A stretch of DNA of 64,000 nt from an uncultured Acetobacteraceae bacterium (lineage in GTDB: Bacteria > Pseudomonadota > Alphaproteobacteria > Acetobacterales > Acetobacteraceae), in NCBI GenBank assembly GCA_903877125.1, contig CAIRCM010000008.1, forward strand, positions 1 to 64,000. Reading direction: 5' to 3'. The notes below the pieces were generated by a model. It did not search any database. It was not told where the DNA came from and saw only the letters and a program-made list of their open reading frames with translations. Positions 45,404-54,798 of the stretch are shown one piece after another; positions within the stretch are counted from its first letter, which is position 1; each line of letters begins with the position of its first letter. The position numbers were made by a program, and so were the translations under genes.

Positions 45404-45432
45404 CGGCGTGCCAGGCGGAACCCGGCACGCCG
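45404..45432 (-). promoter_or_regulatory. Hairpin between pstS and pstC
   Basis: CGGCGTGCC (45404-45412) and GGCACGCCG (45424-45432) form a perfect 9-bp stem in the 72-base gap after pstS. Such hairpins downstream of pstS commonly protect or partly terminate the message, giving more binding protein than permease. Confidence 0.55.
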
Positions 45433-45450
45433 TTTACGCAGGGGGGCCGA

Positions 45451-46464
45451 TTACTTCGGCAGTTGGGCCTTCCAGGCCGCCCGGATGCTTTCCTGCACCG
45501 CCTTCGGCAGAGGAACATACAGCAGGCTCGTGGCAATCTCGTTGCCGTGCGCGAAGCCCCAGTCGAAGAACTTGGTCACCGCGGCGCTCTGCGCGGGGTC
45601 CTTCGGGTCGGTCGGCAGCAACACGAACGTCGCCGACTCGATCGGCCAGCTCTTGTCGCCGGGCTGATCGTTCAGGTTGATCGCGAAATTCTGCACCTTC
45701 GACCAGTCGGCATTCGCCGCCGTCGCCGCGAACGCGTCCATCGTCGGGGCCACGAACTTCCCGGCATGATTCTGCAGCTCAACCGTCGTCAGGTGGTTCT
45801 GCTCGGCATAGGCTGCCTCGGCATACCCGATCGCGCCGGGAACTTGGCGCACGGTGCCGGCCACGCCGTCGCTACCCTTGCCGCCCTGACCGCCCGGCCA
45901 CGACACCGACGTCGCGGCGCCAACCTTGGACTTCCACTCGGCGCTCTGCGTGCCCAGGTAGTCGGTGAACACGAACGTGGTGCCCGACCCATCGGCGCGG
46001 TGCACGCTCGCGATGGCCAGCGACGGCAGCTTCAGGCCCGGGTTGATCTTCGCGATCGCCGGATCGTTCCATTTGGCGATTTTGCCCAGGTAGATGTCGG
46101 CCAGCAGCGCGCCGGTCAGCTTCAACTCGTTCGGCTTGATGCCGGGCAGGTTGACGATGATGTCCACGCCACCGATCACGGTCGGGAACTGCATCAGCTT
46201 ATGAGCGGCCAGATCCTCGGCCTTCACCGGCATGTCGGACGCGCCGAAGTCGACGGTGCGGTTGTTGATCTGGTTGATCCCGGCGCCCGAGCCGACCGCC
46301 TGGTAGTTCAGCTTGATCCCAGCGGCGCTGGCAGCGGCTTCGCCCCACTTGCCATAGATCGGCGCGGCGAAGCTGGAGCCAGCGCCGGTGATGGGGGTTT
46401 CCGCATGGGCGGCCGTCACGGCCAGTCCCAGCGCGAGCGCGGTGAGAGCGATTTGCTTTTTCAT
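45451..46464 (-). CDS. pstS: Phosphate ABC transporter substrate-binding protein PstS
   Basis: The periplasmic phosphate-binding protein. The 337-residue protein has a signal peptide ending AAHAE, then ITGAGSSFAAPIYGKW, GSGAGINQINNRTVDFGASD and VHRADGSGTTFVFTDYLG, the phosphate-binding loops. It is the first gene of the operon, preceded by a Pho box and -10. Confidence 0.97.
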   Translation of the reverse strand: MKKQIALTALALGLAVTAAHAETPITGAGSSFAAPIYGKWGEAAASAAGIKLNYQAVGSGAGINQINNRTVDFGASDMPVKAEDLAAHKLMQFPTVIGGVDIIVNLPGIKPNELKLTGALLADIYLGKIAKWNDPAIAKINPGLKLPSLAIASVHRADGSGTTFVFTDYLGTQSAEWKSKVGAATSVSWPGGQGGKGSDGVAGTVRQVPGAIGYAEAAYAEQNHLTTVELQNHAGKFVAPTMDAFAATAANADWSKVQNFAINLNDQPGDKSWPIESATFVLLPTDPKDPAQSAAVTKFFDWGFAHGNEIATSLLYVPLPKAVQESIRAAWKAQLPK

Positions 46465-46520
46465 GGATATGCGAGTCCTTCTGGCGATCCGAGGCGGCTG
46501 TCTACGTGCGGCCCGAGACG

Positions 46521-46554
46521 ACTATGTTTCAGATTTGTGAAGGTTGGATGACAG
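46521..46554 (-). promoter_or_regulatory. Pho box and -10 of the pst operon
   Basis: On the minus strand CTGTCATCCAACCTTCAC (46537-46554) matches the PhoB consensus CTGTCAT-N4-CTGTCAY at 7 of 7 and 5 of 7 positions. Ten bases downstream is CATAGT (46521-46526), the usual spacing to a -10. It lies 73 bases before pstS. Confidence 0.75.
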
Positions 46555-46633
46555 CGGCCGGCCCGGCTGCCCATGACAGGGGGCGGCGGCCGTGCGTTCC
46601 GGCCGGATTTGGCGATCGGCGCGCCAATACGGC

Positions 46634-46729
46634 ACGTTGCGCATCGGCCTGAACGAGGACCCGGACAACCTCCATCCCGCCCGTGGTACGGGCTACTTCG
46701 GCCGGGTCGTCGCGTTTTCGCTGGTCGAT
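46634..46729 (+). pseudogene. Remnant of an ABC substrate-binding protein (family 5)
   Basis: A plus-strand frame reads TLRIGLNEDPDNLHPARGT and continues GYFGRVVAFSLVD, exactly the N-terminal mature region of DppA/OppA-like proteins (usual form TLRIGLxxDPDxLDP...GRxxFxxLxD). It then diverges within a few codons and runs into the antisense 3' end of the MFS gene. No start, signal peptide or remainder is left, so it is a decayed fragment of about 32 codons. Confidence 0.65.
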
Positions 46730-46754
46730 GTCACAGGAGAATGTCGATCCGCCG

Positions 46755-48023
46755 TCACGCTGCCATCGCGCCGCGCCGCCCGATCCGCATCACCAGCCAA
46801 GCCGCGAGCAGGCAAGCCACACCGGCGGCCAGGAACGCCGGCAGGTAGCTGCCGGACGCACCCCGCAGCACCCCCGCCCCCATCGCCGCCAGGGCACTGC
46901 CCGCCTGATGCAGCGCATAGACCCAGGCCACCAGCACCGGGGCTCGTTCCTTCCCAAAGACCTCGTTCAACAGCTTGACGATCGGCGGCACGGTCGCGAC
47001 CCATTCGACCCCGTTGAACACCGCGAAGGCCGTCAGGCTGGCCACGTCGAAGCCGCTGTAGGGCAGCAGCATCAGCGACACCCCACGAAGCACGAAAATC
47101 GCCAGCAGCATCAACCGCGCGTCGCACCGGTCGGTGAGCCAGCCCGAGGCGATCGAGCCCAGCAGGCTGGAAACCCCCAGCGAGCCGAGCAACCCGGCGG
47201 ATGCCGCCTGGGAGTAGCCCTCATCGACGCAGTAGGCGATGAAATGGGTGCCCACCAGGCCGGCGGTCGAAAAACCGCAAATCGCGAAACTGCCGGCGAT
47301 CAGCCAGAAATCGATGGATCGGGCACCCGCGATGAGGCCTTGCAGGGTCATCAGGAATGGATTGCCGGTGCGTGGCGGTGCGATCGCCTCAGGCACGCCG
47401 CCGAGCGGGGCGAGGCCGATGCATCGGGGGGAGTCGGGGAGCAGAAAGAACACCACCGGCACCAGGCAGGCCACCACCACCGTGACCAGTTCGGATACCG
47501 CGCGCCAGCCATGATCCTGCGCGACCCGCCCGAGGATCGGCAGAAACACGAGCTGCCCCGCCGCGTTGGCCGCCATCAACATGCCCATCGCAAGGCTGCG
47601 ATGGGCGGTGAACCAACGATTGGCCACCGCCGCCGCCATGCCCATCGCCCCGCCACTGACGCCAATGCCGATCAGGACCCCCCAGGTCATGAACAACTGC
47701 CAGGGTGTCGCGATAAAGCAGGACAGCCCGGTCCCCAACAACAGCACCGCCAGGCAGGCCAGCATGGAGTTCTTCAGTCCGATCACCGACATCAACCCGG
47801 TGACGAACGGTCCAACCAAGCCGAGGAGCAGCAAATTGAGCGATATCGCGCCCGAAATCGTGGCGACATCCCAGCCGAACGCGTCCCGCAGCGGCACGAG
47901 GATAACCCCGGGCGCGCTGCGCACCCCCACTGACCCCATCATCACGACGAAGCTGACGCCCAGGGCGATCAAGGCGTAGTGCAGACGGCCCGCGCTGAGG
48001 CGGGCCAGGGTGGCGGCGACCAT
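46755..48023 (-). CDS. MFS transporter
   Basis: A 422-residue major facilitator with 12 hydrophobic segments. It starts MVAATLARLSAGRLHYALIA at 48023 and carries VMMGSVGVRSAPGVILVPL, typical of the oxalate/formate-antiporter-like or monocarboxylate branch. Substrate unknown. The start of the ArsR-family gene lies upstream with an 8-base gap between the genes, so the two form an operon. Confidence 0.87.
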   Translation of the reverse strand: MVAATLARLSAGRLHYALIALGVSFVVMMGSVGVRSAPGVILVPLRDAFGWDVATISGAISLNLLLLGLVGPFVTGLMSVIGLKNSMLACLAVLLLGTGLSCFIATPWQLFMTWGVLIGIGVSGGAMGMAAAVANRWFTAHRSLAMGMLMAANAAGQLVFLPILGRVAQDHGWRAVSELVTVVVACLVPVVFFLLPDSPRCIGLAPLGGVPEAIAPPRTGNPFLMTLQGLIAGARSIDFWLIAGSFAICGFSTAGLVGTHFIAYCVDEGYSQAASAGLLGSLGVSSLLGSIASGWLTDRCDARLMLLAIFVLRGVSLMLLPYSGFDVASLTAFAVFNGVEWVATVPPIVKLLNEVFGKERAPVLVAWVYALHQAGSALAAMGAGVLRGASGSYLPAFLAAGVACLLAAWLVMRIGRRGAMAA

Positions 48024-48031
48024 GGTTGGAA

Positions 48032-48712
48032 TTATTGCCCGAAACTGGCGTCGAACCCAAATCGCGCCTGAAATCCCACGCGCCCCTCCGCCGTGACCGC
48101 GAGCGCTCTTGTGTCGCGCTGGCGGCGGATCCAGCCCAGATCGAAGCACCGGCACGCCAGCGCCGCGCCGACCCGGCCGGCCAGATGCGGCCGCCGCTCG
48201 CTCCAATCCAGGCAGGGCCGGCAAAAGACCCGCTTGCTTGGTCCCGGTTCCGCGCCGAAGTCCCGCAGGAATGCCAGGCCCGAGGCCGACACCTCGCCGC
48301 CGTCGGACGACAAGACGAGGTGACCGGCATCCATCAGGAAACTGGCCAAGGCTACACCGAGCCGTCCGGCCAGATGATCGTAGCACGTGCGGGCGTTGCG
48401 CAGCCCCTCACCGCCACGCCATGGGCGCGGTGGCTGGGTGTCGGTCACGGCCATGATGGATTCCAACATCTGGGCGACACTGGCGGATGCCAGCCGGAAG
48501 TAGCGGTGCCGGCCCTGCTTCTCCATCGTCAGCAGGCCGCCTTCGAACAGTTTGCCGAGGTGTCCACTGGCGGTTTGCGGCGTGACATGGGCCGCATAGG
48601 CCAGTTCCTTCGCCGTCAACGCTCGGCCGTCGAACAACGCGACCAGAATATTCGCGCGCGCGGGGTCGCCAAGCAGGGCGGCGATGGACGCCAGATGGTT
48701 GATGTCGCTCAT
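48032..48712 (-). CDS. ArsR family winged-helix regulator
   Basis: A 226-residue regulator. The ArsR winged helix covers about residues 1-90 (LASIAALLGDPARANILVAL, LTAKELAYAAHVTPQTASGH). The C-terminal part is longer than classical ArsR proteins and contains cysteines (RTCYDHLAGRLG, FCRPCLDWSERRPHLAGRVG, ACRCFDLGWI), as in ArsR regulators paired with transporters. It precedes the MFS gene and may control it. Confidence 0.9.
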   Translation of the reverse strand: MSDINHLASIAALLGDPARANILVALFDGRALTAKELAYAAHVTPQTASGHLGKLFEGGLLTMEKQGRHRYFRLASASVAQMLESIMAVTDTQPPRPWRGGEGLRNARTCYDHLAGRLGVALASFLMDAGHLVLSSDGGEVSASGLAFLRDFGAEPGPSKRVFCRPCLDWSERRPHLAGRVGAALACRCFDLGWIRRQRDTRALAVTAEGRVGFQARFGFDASFGQ

Positions 48713-48777
48713 GACCGCGACACTATGCCGGACCGCGTCCCCCCGCCCACCGGAATGATGCGGCCAGCGCCGAAGCG

Positions 48778-48987
48778 TTACCAGCGGGGCCCATACCCGT
48801 AGTAGCTACCCGGCGTGTAATACCCCTCGTGCCAGTGGTGATGATGCTCCCGCCACTCATGTTCCCGCCATTCCCGCTCCCGCCATTCCCGGCGGCGCCA
48901 GTCATCGCGATCCGCCATCGCGGGGGACACGGCGCCAATGACAAACATGGCACCCAAAGCGGCCAAAATCAGCGAACGCGTCTTCAT
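48778..48987 (-). CDS. Small secreted Trp/Arg/Glu/His-rich protein
   Basis: A 69-residue protein with a signal peptide (MKTRSLILAALGAMFVIGAV, cleavage after SPAMA). The mature part begins DRDDWRRREWREREWREHEW and holds tandem WRExEWRE units, then HHHHWHEGYYTPGSYYGYGP. GGAGG lies 5 bases before this ATG, which decides the start. The histidine cluster suggests metal binding, but this is only inference. No family is recognised. Confidence 0.75.
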   Translation of the reverse strand: MKTRSLILAALGAMFVIGAVSPAMADRDDWRRREWREREWREHEWREHHHHWHEGYYTPGSYYGYGPRW

Positions 48988-49048
48988 TGAAACCTCCATC
49001 CGGCACCCGGTTGGGATGCCGATGAGGTAACCTTGACAAATAATTGTG

Positions 49049-49120
49049 GCCCGAGTCGGTCAAAATCGCGGCAAACGCTTCCCATTGACCGCGCGCTTGG
49101 TCTAAGACGGCGACTCGGGC
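49049..49120. repeat. 10-bp inverted repeat in the ftsB leader
   Basis: GCCCGAGTCG (49049-49058) and CGACTCGGGC (49111-49120) are exact reverse complements 52 bases apart, the second ending 13 bases before the ftsB start. A smaller pair (CGGTCAA/TTGACCG) lies inside. It may fold as a leader structure; a chance pair is possible. Confidence 0.35.
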
Positions 49121-49133
49121 GGAAGGGCGGCGA

Positions 49134-49463
49134 ATGGGTTTTTGGGCAAATGTCAAGCGACGGCTGAAGGCGGCGACCGCACCGCTTCTTCTGCTGAGCG
49201 TTGCTGCTTTTTTTGGATGGAATGCCACCCAGGGCAACCACGGCCTTGTCGCGTATGCACAACGGCAGGTGATGCTGGCACAGGTCCAGGCGGACAACGC
49301 CGCCGCCCGAAGCGAACGCGACGCATGGCTGCGCCGTATCGCCGGACTCCAGGCATCCCATCTCGATCCCGACCTGCTTGATGAACGCGCGCGCGCCATG
49401 CTCAACTACGCCGATCCGCGCGATGTCGTGGTGCTCTACCCCCAGACCGACAAGCTGTTCTGA
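49134..49463 (+). CDS. ftsB: Septum formation initiator FtsB/DivIC
   Basis: FtsB joins FtsL and FtsQ in the divisome and activates septal peptidoglycan synthesis. The 109-residue protein has one helix (about residues 14-33, ATAPLLLLSVAAFFGWNATQ), a coiled coil (about 42-75) and the C-terminal ARAMLNYADPRDVVVLYP of the DivIC family. In alphaproteobacteria it usually lies between eno and pdhA; here neither is present. Confidence 0.88.
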   Translation: MGFWANVKRRLKAATAPLLLLSVAAFFGWNATQGNHGLVAYAQRQVMLAQVQADNAAARSERDAWLRRIAGLQASHLDPDLLDERARAMLNYADPRDVVVLYPQTDKLF

Positions 49464-49481
49464 CCAACAAGAGGTTTCCCG

Positions 49482-50261
49482 ATGAACGTATCCACGACGC
49501 CGGCGCAGCTGCATGGCGTGTCGGACGCCGAGTGGGCGATCCGCTGCGATCTCGCCGCGCTTTATCGTCTGGTTGCGTACTATCGCTGGACCGACTTCAT
49601 CTACACCCATCTCAGTGCCCGTATCCCCGGCCCGGACCATCACTTCCTGATCAACAAATATGGCGTCAATTTCCACCAGATGCGGGCCTCCGACCTGGTG
49701 AAAATCGACACCGACGGCAACGTGGTGGAGGAAGGTGACATCTCCACCCGCCGGGTGAATGCCGCCGGCTTCACCATCCACTCCGCCATCCACATGGCCC
49801 GCCCCGACCTGATGTGCGTCGTCCACACCCATACCGTCGCCGGCATCGCCGTCTCCGCGATGAAGGAAGGACTCCTGCCGCTGTCCCAGCACGCGCAGAA
49901 ATTCTACGGCCGCATCGGCTACCACGATTACGAGGGTATCGCCCTCGACCTGGGGGAGCGGGAACGGCTGGTGAAGGACCTTGGTCAGCACAAGGCCATG
50001 ATCCTGCGCAATCACGGGTTGCTGGTGGGCGGCACTTTGATCGCCGAGGCCTTTCACATGATCTACATGCTCGAACGGGCCTGCGCCGCCCAGGTCGCCA
50101 CGCTGTCCCAAGGGCGGGAGATCGTGCTGCCCCCGCATGCCGTCAGCCGGCACACATCCGACCAGTTCCACGGGTTCGAGGTCGATGTCGCCCATTATGC
50201 CATGGTTTGGGACGCCGCCCTGCAACTGATCGACGGCGGGGCGTCCGATTATCGGAGCTGA
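49482..50261 (+). CDS. Class II aldolase/adducin family protein
   Basis: A 259-residue zinc-dependent aldolase-type protein. VVHTHTVAGIAVSAM supplies two of the metal-binding histidines and RNHGLLVGGTLIAEAF a conserved loop. Members cleave sugar phosphates (fuculose-type) or act on hydroxy-ketones; the length without a separate epimerase is ordinary. It starts 18 bases after ftsB and is followed after 1 base by the OppD-type gene, suggesting one transcript with the ABC ATPases. Confidence 0.88.
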   Translation: MNVSTTPAQLHGVSDAEWAIRCDLAALYRLVAYYRWTDFIYTHLSARIPGPDHHFLINKYGVNFHQMRASDLVKIDTDGNVVEEGDISTRRVNAAGFTIHSAIHMARPDLMCVVHTHTVAGIAVSAMKEGLLPLSQHAQKFYGRIGYHDYEGIALDLGERERLVKDLGQHKAMILRNHGLLVGGTLIAEAFHMIYMLERACAAQVATLSQGREIVLPPHAVSRHTSDQFHGFEVDVAHYAMVWDAALQLIDGGASDYRS

Positions 50262-50262
50262 G

Positions 50263-51239
<977 letters not shown>

Positions 51240-51243
<4 letters not shown>

Positions 51244-52331
51244 CCGCACCGCTGCTGGAGGTCCAGGGACTCACGCGTCATTTCGCGGTCAAGCGGGGCC
51301 TGGTTTTCAGCCGCGATGCCGGGGTGGTCCGCGCGGTCGATGGGGTGTCGTTCCGGCTGGACCGGGGGGAGACCTTGGCGCTGGTCGGTGAATCCGGCTG
51401 CGGCAAGTCCACCACCGCGCGGCTCGTCTTGCGGCTGATCGAACCGACCGCGGGTACGGTCTGGTTCGAGGGGCAGGACGTCACCGCCATGACCGGGGAG
51501 CCGCTCAGGTCACTGCGCAAGCGGCTGCAGATTGTTTTCCAGGACCCCTTCGCGTCCCTCAATCCCAGGATGACGGTGGGCGAGATTCTGGAAGAACCGC
51601 TGATCGTGCATGGCATCGGCGACGCCCGTTCCCGGGCGGACCGGGTGGCGGCGCTGCTGGGACAGGTCGGACTCGCAGCGTATCACGCACAGCGCTATCC
51701 GCACGAATTTTCCGGTGGCCAGCGCCAGCGTATCGGCATCGCTCGGGCCTTGGCCGTCGAGCCGTCGTTGATCGTGTGCGATGAGCCGGTGTCGGCGCTG
51801 GATGTGTCTGTCCAGGCGCAGGTCATCAACCTGCTCAAGGATCTGCAACGCGCGCTCGGTCTGTCCTATCTGTTCATTGCCCATGATTTGGCAGTGGTGA
51901 AGCACATGGCCGACCGCGTGGCGGTCATGTACCTCGGTCAAATCGTGGAAATCGGCCCAGCGGCTGCGTTGTTCGCGAACCCGCGCCATCCCTACACCCG
52001 CACGTTGCTGGCCGCGATTCCGCGTCCCGATCCGCACCGGACCCACGTCCAGGCGGTCGCGACTGGGGATGTGCCGAGCCCGATGAATCCGCCGGCGGGG
52101 TGTCGGTTCCATACCCGCTGCCCCCTGGCGGTCGATCGCTGCCGGACGGAAATGCCGGTGCTCGGCGCTGTCGGCGATGGCCATTCGGCCGCCTGCCACC
52201 GGTCCGCGGAATTGCCGCCGTTGGATGCGGAGACGGCCGCCGCATCCGCCCCGGCCGCCGCACGGCGCTTGGCGCTCTACGCGGCGCGCCGTGCGGAGGC
52301 TTTGGCGACGACCGTCAGCGCGACATCGTAA
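51240..52331 (+). CDS. Peptide-type ABC transporter ATPase, OppF-like
   Basis: A 363-residue partner ATPase. Walker [18 protein letters not shown]-loop [17 protein letters not shown], signature [16 protein letters not shown] and Walker [11 protein letters not shown] are present, followed by an oligo_HPY segment with [19 protein letters not shown]. Alanine-rich C-terminal tail. Its last 17 bases overlap the convergent monooxygenase gene. Confidence 0.92.
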
Positions 52332-53955
52332 ACCCTTCGTATCCGTTCGCCGCCACCGCGTCGCAGCGCTTCTTGTAGCCGGCAAAACCGCCGACATAGG
52401 GCATGAACACGCGCGGTTTGCCGGGGATATTCGCGCCGACATACCAGGAGTTGGCCAGCGGATACAGCGTGCTGTCCGCCACATCGTTGACGTGCTGCAC
52501 CCAGTCCCGTTCCGCGTCCGGCGTCGGTTCGATCCGGGTCATGCCGCGTTCGCGCATGGTGCCGAGGCAGTCGGCGATCCAGTCCATGTGTTGCTCGATC
52601 GCGACAATCATCTGGGTCTTGACGGATGGGCTGCCGGGACCGGTAATCGTGAACATGTTGGGAAAGCCCGCGACCATCAAGCCGAGGTAGGTCGTCGGCC
52701 CGCCCTCCCATTTCTCGGCCAAGGTCGGTCCGTTGCCAACGCGGATGTCGATTTCCTTCAGCGCGCCGGTCATCGCATCGAAACCTGTGGCGAACACGAT
52801 GGCATCGAATTCATATGCCTGTTCGGTGGTGCGCAGGCCGGTTTCCGTGAGTTCCACGATCGGGTTGGCGCGGGCGTTGACCAGCGTGACGTTATCGCGG
52901 TTGTACGTTTCGTAATAGTTGGTATCCAGGCACAGGCGTTTGGTTCCGATCGGATGATCCTTCGGCGCCAGCAGTTCGGCGGTAACCGGATCCTTGACGA
53001 TGCCGCGAATCTTGTTGCGAACAAATTCCGAAGCGGTGTCGTTGGATTCCTTGTTCACCAGGATATCGGTGTAGGAATACAGGAAGCTGATGCTGCCGCC
53101 CTCGGCCCATTTGGCCTCGTACTGCGCCTCGCGTTCCTCGGGGGTCACCTCCAACGCGGATTTCGTGGGGGGCGGGAAGCCGGCGATGCCGAATGGGGTC
53201 TCATAGGCCGCTGCGCGGCGGTCGGGATATTCCGATTTGTGGCGGGCCTCGATTGTCGGGTCCATCGGGGCGTTGCGCGCGGGCAGGCTGAAATTCGCGG
53301 TGCGCTGGAAAACGTGCAAATGTTTCGCTTGGCGGGCGATGATCGGTATCGACTGCACCCCGGACGACCCGGTCCCTACGATGCCCACGCGCAGGCCGGT
53401 GAAATCCACGCCCTCATGCGGCCACAGCCCGGTGTGGTACCATTTGCCCTTGAACCGCTCGATACCTTTGAAATCGGGGACGCGCGGCGTGGATAGATTG
53501 CCCGTCGCCATGATGCAGAACGGCGCGGTGACGACGTCGCCCTTGTCGGTTCGCACGGTCCAGATGTTGCGGCCCTGATCGAACGAAGCCTCGGTCACTC
53601 GGGTGTTGAGCTGCACGTCTTTGCGGAGATCGAAACGATCTGCGACGTGGTTGATGTATTGCAGGATTTCCGACTGGTTGCCGTAACGCTCCGGCCAGTG
53701 CCATTCCTGTTGCAGGTCATTGTCGAACGAATAGGAGTATTCCAGGCTTTCCACATCGCAGCGGGCGCCGGGATAACGGTTCCAGAACCAGGTCCCGCCG
53801 ACACCGCTGCCGGCTTCGAACGCTTTAGCCTTCAGGCCGAGCCGGCGGAGACGGTGCAGCGCGTAAAGCCCACCCAAGCCACCGCCGACGACGATGGCAT
53901 CGAAGTCCGCCGCGCGCGATGGGACGGAGGCGCTGCGTTCCATGGTTTCCGACAT
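52315..53955 (-). CDS. Flavin monooxygenase, Baeyer-Villiger type
   Basis: A 546-residue FAD enzyme. [15 protein letters not shown] binds [19 protein letters not shown] binds NADPH, and between them [12 protein letters not shown] matches the Baeyer-Villiger fingerprint FxGxxxHxxxWP. It would convert a ketone to an ester or lactone; the substrate is unknown. A 20-bp TetR-like operator lies 21 bases upstream of the start codon, indicating induction by substrate. Confidence 0.9.
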   Translation of the reverse strand: MSETMERSASVPSRAADFDAIVVGGGLGGLYALHRLRRLGLKAKAFEAGSGVGGTWFWNRYPGARCDVESLEYSYSFDNDLQQEWHWPERYGNQSEILQYINHVADRFDLRKDVQLNTRVTEASFDQGRNIWTVRTDKGDVVTAPFCIMATGNLSTPRVPDFKGIERFKGKWYHTGLWPHEGVDFTGLRVGIVGTGSSGVQSIPIIARQAKHLHVFQRTANFSLPARNAPMDPTIEARHKSEYPDRRAAAYETPFGIAGFPPPTKSALEVTPEEREAQYEAKWAEGGSISFLYSYTDILVNKESNDTASEFVRNKIRGIVKDPVTAELLAPKDHPIGTKRLCLDTNYYETYNRDNVTLVNARANPIVELTETGLRTTEQAYEFDAIVFATGFDAMTGALKEIDIRVGNGPTLAEKWEGGPTTYLGLMVAGFPNMFTITGPGSPSVKTQMIVAIEQHMDWIADCLGTMRERGMTRIEPTPDAERDWVQHVNDVADSTLYPLANSWYVGANIPGKPRVFMPYVGGFAGYKKRCDAVAANGYEGFTMSR

Positions 53956-53976
53956 GTGGACGGGACTCCCTGCATG

Positions 53977-53996
53977 AACCTACTGGTCGGTAGGTT
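53977..53996. promoter_or_regulatory. TetR-type operator upstream of the monooxygenase
   Basis: AACCTACTGGTCGGTAGGTT has 7-bp perfect arms (AACCTAC/GTAGGTT) and a form common to TetR-family operators. It lies in the 74-base gap before the monooxygenase start. No TetR gene is adjacent; the one at 18 kb has a different palindrome. Confidence 0.6.
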
Positions 53997-54029
53997 TCCA
54001 CAGGATCGCCCCGGCCGCAACCTTTGGCG

Positions 54030-54785
54030 CTAAAACCGCACGACCTGCTCCACCGCGACCGACCGGCAGTCCATCTCGTATTCCAGCCCGACGACCGGCG
54101 GGCGGGCATAATGCCAGCTCAGCCCGTGTTCGGCGGCGCCGCGGCGGACGATCTCATCGGCCAGAAAAGGGTGAAGGTCGTGCACGGTATAGACCTGCAC
54201 GGCGGTCGTATCCGCCCACGCGGCGCCGATCGCGGCCAGACGTTCCTCCATCCGGCCGAGCACGTAGATGCCCTTCTCCCGCATCGCACCGGCGCTGGTC
54301 TCCCCGAACCGGACGGTGCGCTCGCGGTACGACGCGTGACCATCCTCGGCCTCACCGCTGCCCGAGATCGCGAACGAACCGGACGCCCCGGGGGCCGGCC
54401 GAGCAAAGCAGAACGCGTGAAAGCTGGGTTCGAGCGGCTTGTGTTGCTCCGGGCAGACGTTGCTGCGGGCGACCGGGTTACGGTCGTCGCGCATCACCCC
54501 CCAACGCTCCAAAGTCTCGCAGTAAAGCCTGTTGAAGGCGATGAAGCCCGCATCGGTGAACGGCGCGGGGGAGCGTAGTTCGCACGCGCAGAACGCCGTC
54601 AGCGGGATGTCCTCCGCCCCCAGAAAGCGCTCGATGAACGCAAATCCCTCGGCCAGCGGGACCGTGCGGTGGAACGACACACGCTCGATCCGAAATCCGT
54701 CCAGGGCCTGCACACCGGCGGAGTATTGAAACACGCCGGGGATGTAGCGGTAGCCGGCGTGCGGCAGGTCGATCGTCGCGCCCAT
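54030..54785 (-). CDS. CnbZ-like/Rid-type deaminase family protein
   Basis: A 251-residue protein resembling the 2-amino-5-chloromuconate deaminase (CnbZ) group of the YjgF/Rid superfamily: GYRYIPGVFQYSAGVQAL, FCACELRSPAPFTDAGFIAF and VQVYTVHDLHPFLADEI. The Rid fold removes ammonia from reactive enamines. The exact substrate is inferred from distant similarity only. AGGAG stands before the ATG. It follows hldE by 13 bases on the same strand and is separated by a 74-base gap from the monooxygenase, with which it could share catabolic function. Confidence 0.65.
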   Translation of the reverse strand: MGATIDLPHAGYRYIPGVFQYSAGVQALDGFRIERVSFHRTVPLAEGFAFIERFLGAEDIPLTAFCACELRSPAPFTDAGFIAFNRLYCETLERWGVMRDDRNPVARSNVCPEQHKPLEPSFHAFCFARPAPGASGSFAISGSGEAEDGHASYRERTVRFGETSAGAMREKGIYVLGRMEERLAAIGAAWADTTAVQVYTVHDLHPFLADEIVRRGAAEHGLSWHYARPPVVGLEYEMDCRSVAVEQVVRF

Positions 54786-54798
54786 TGGGTTTCTCCTG

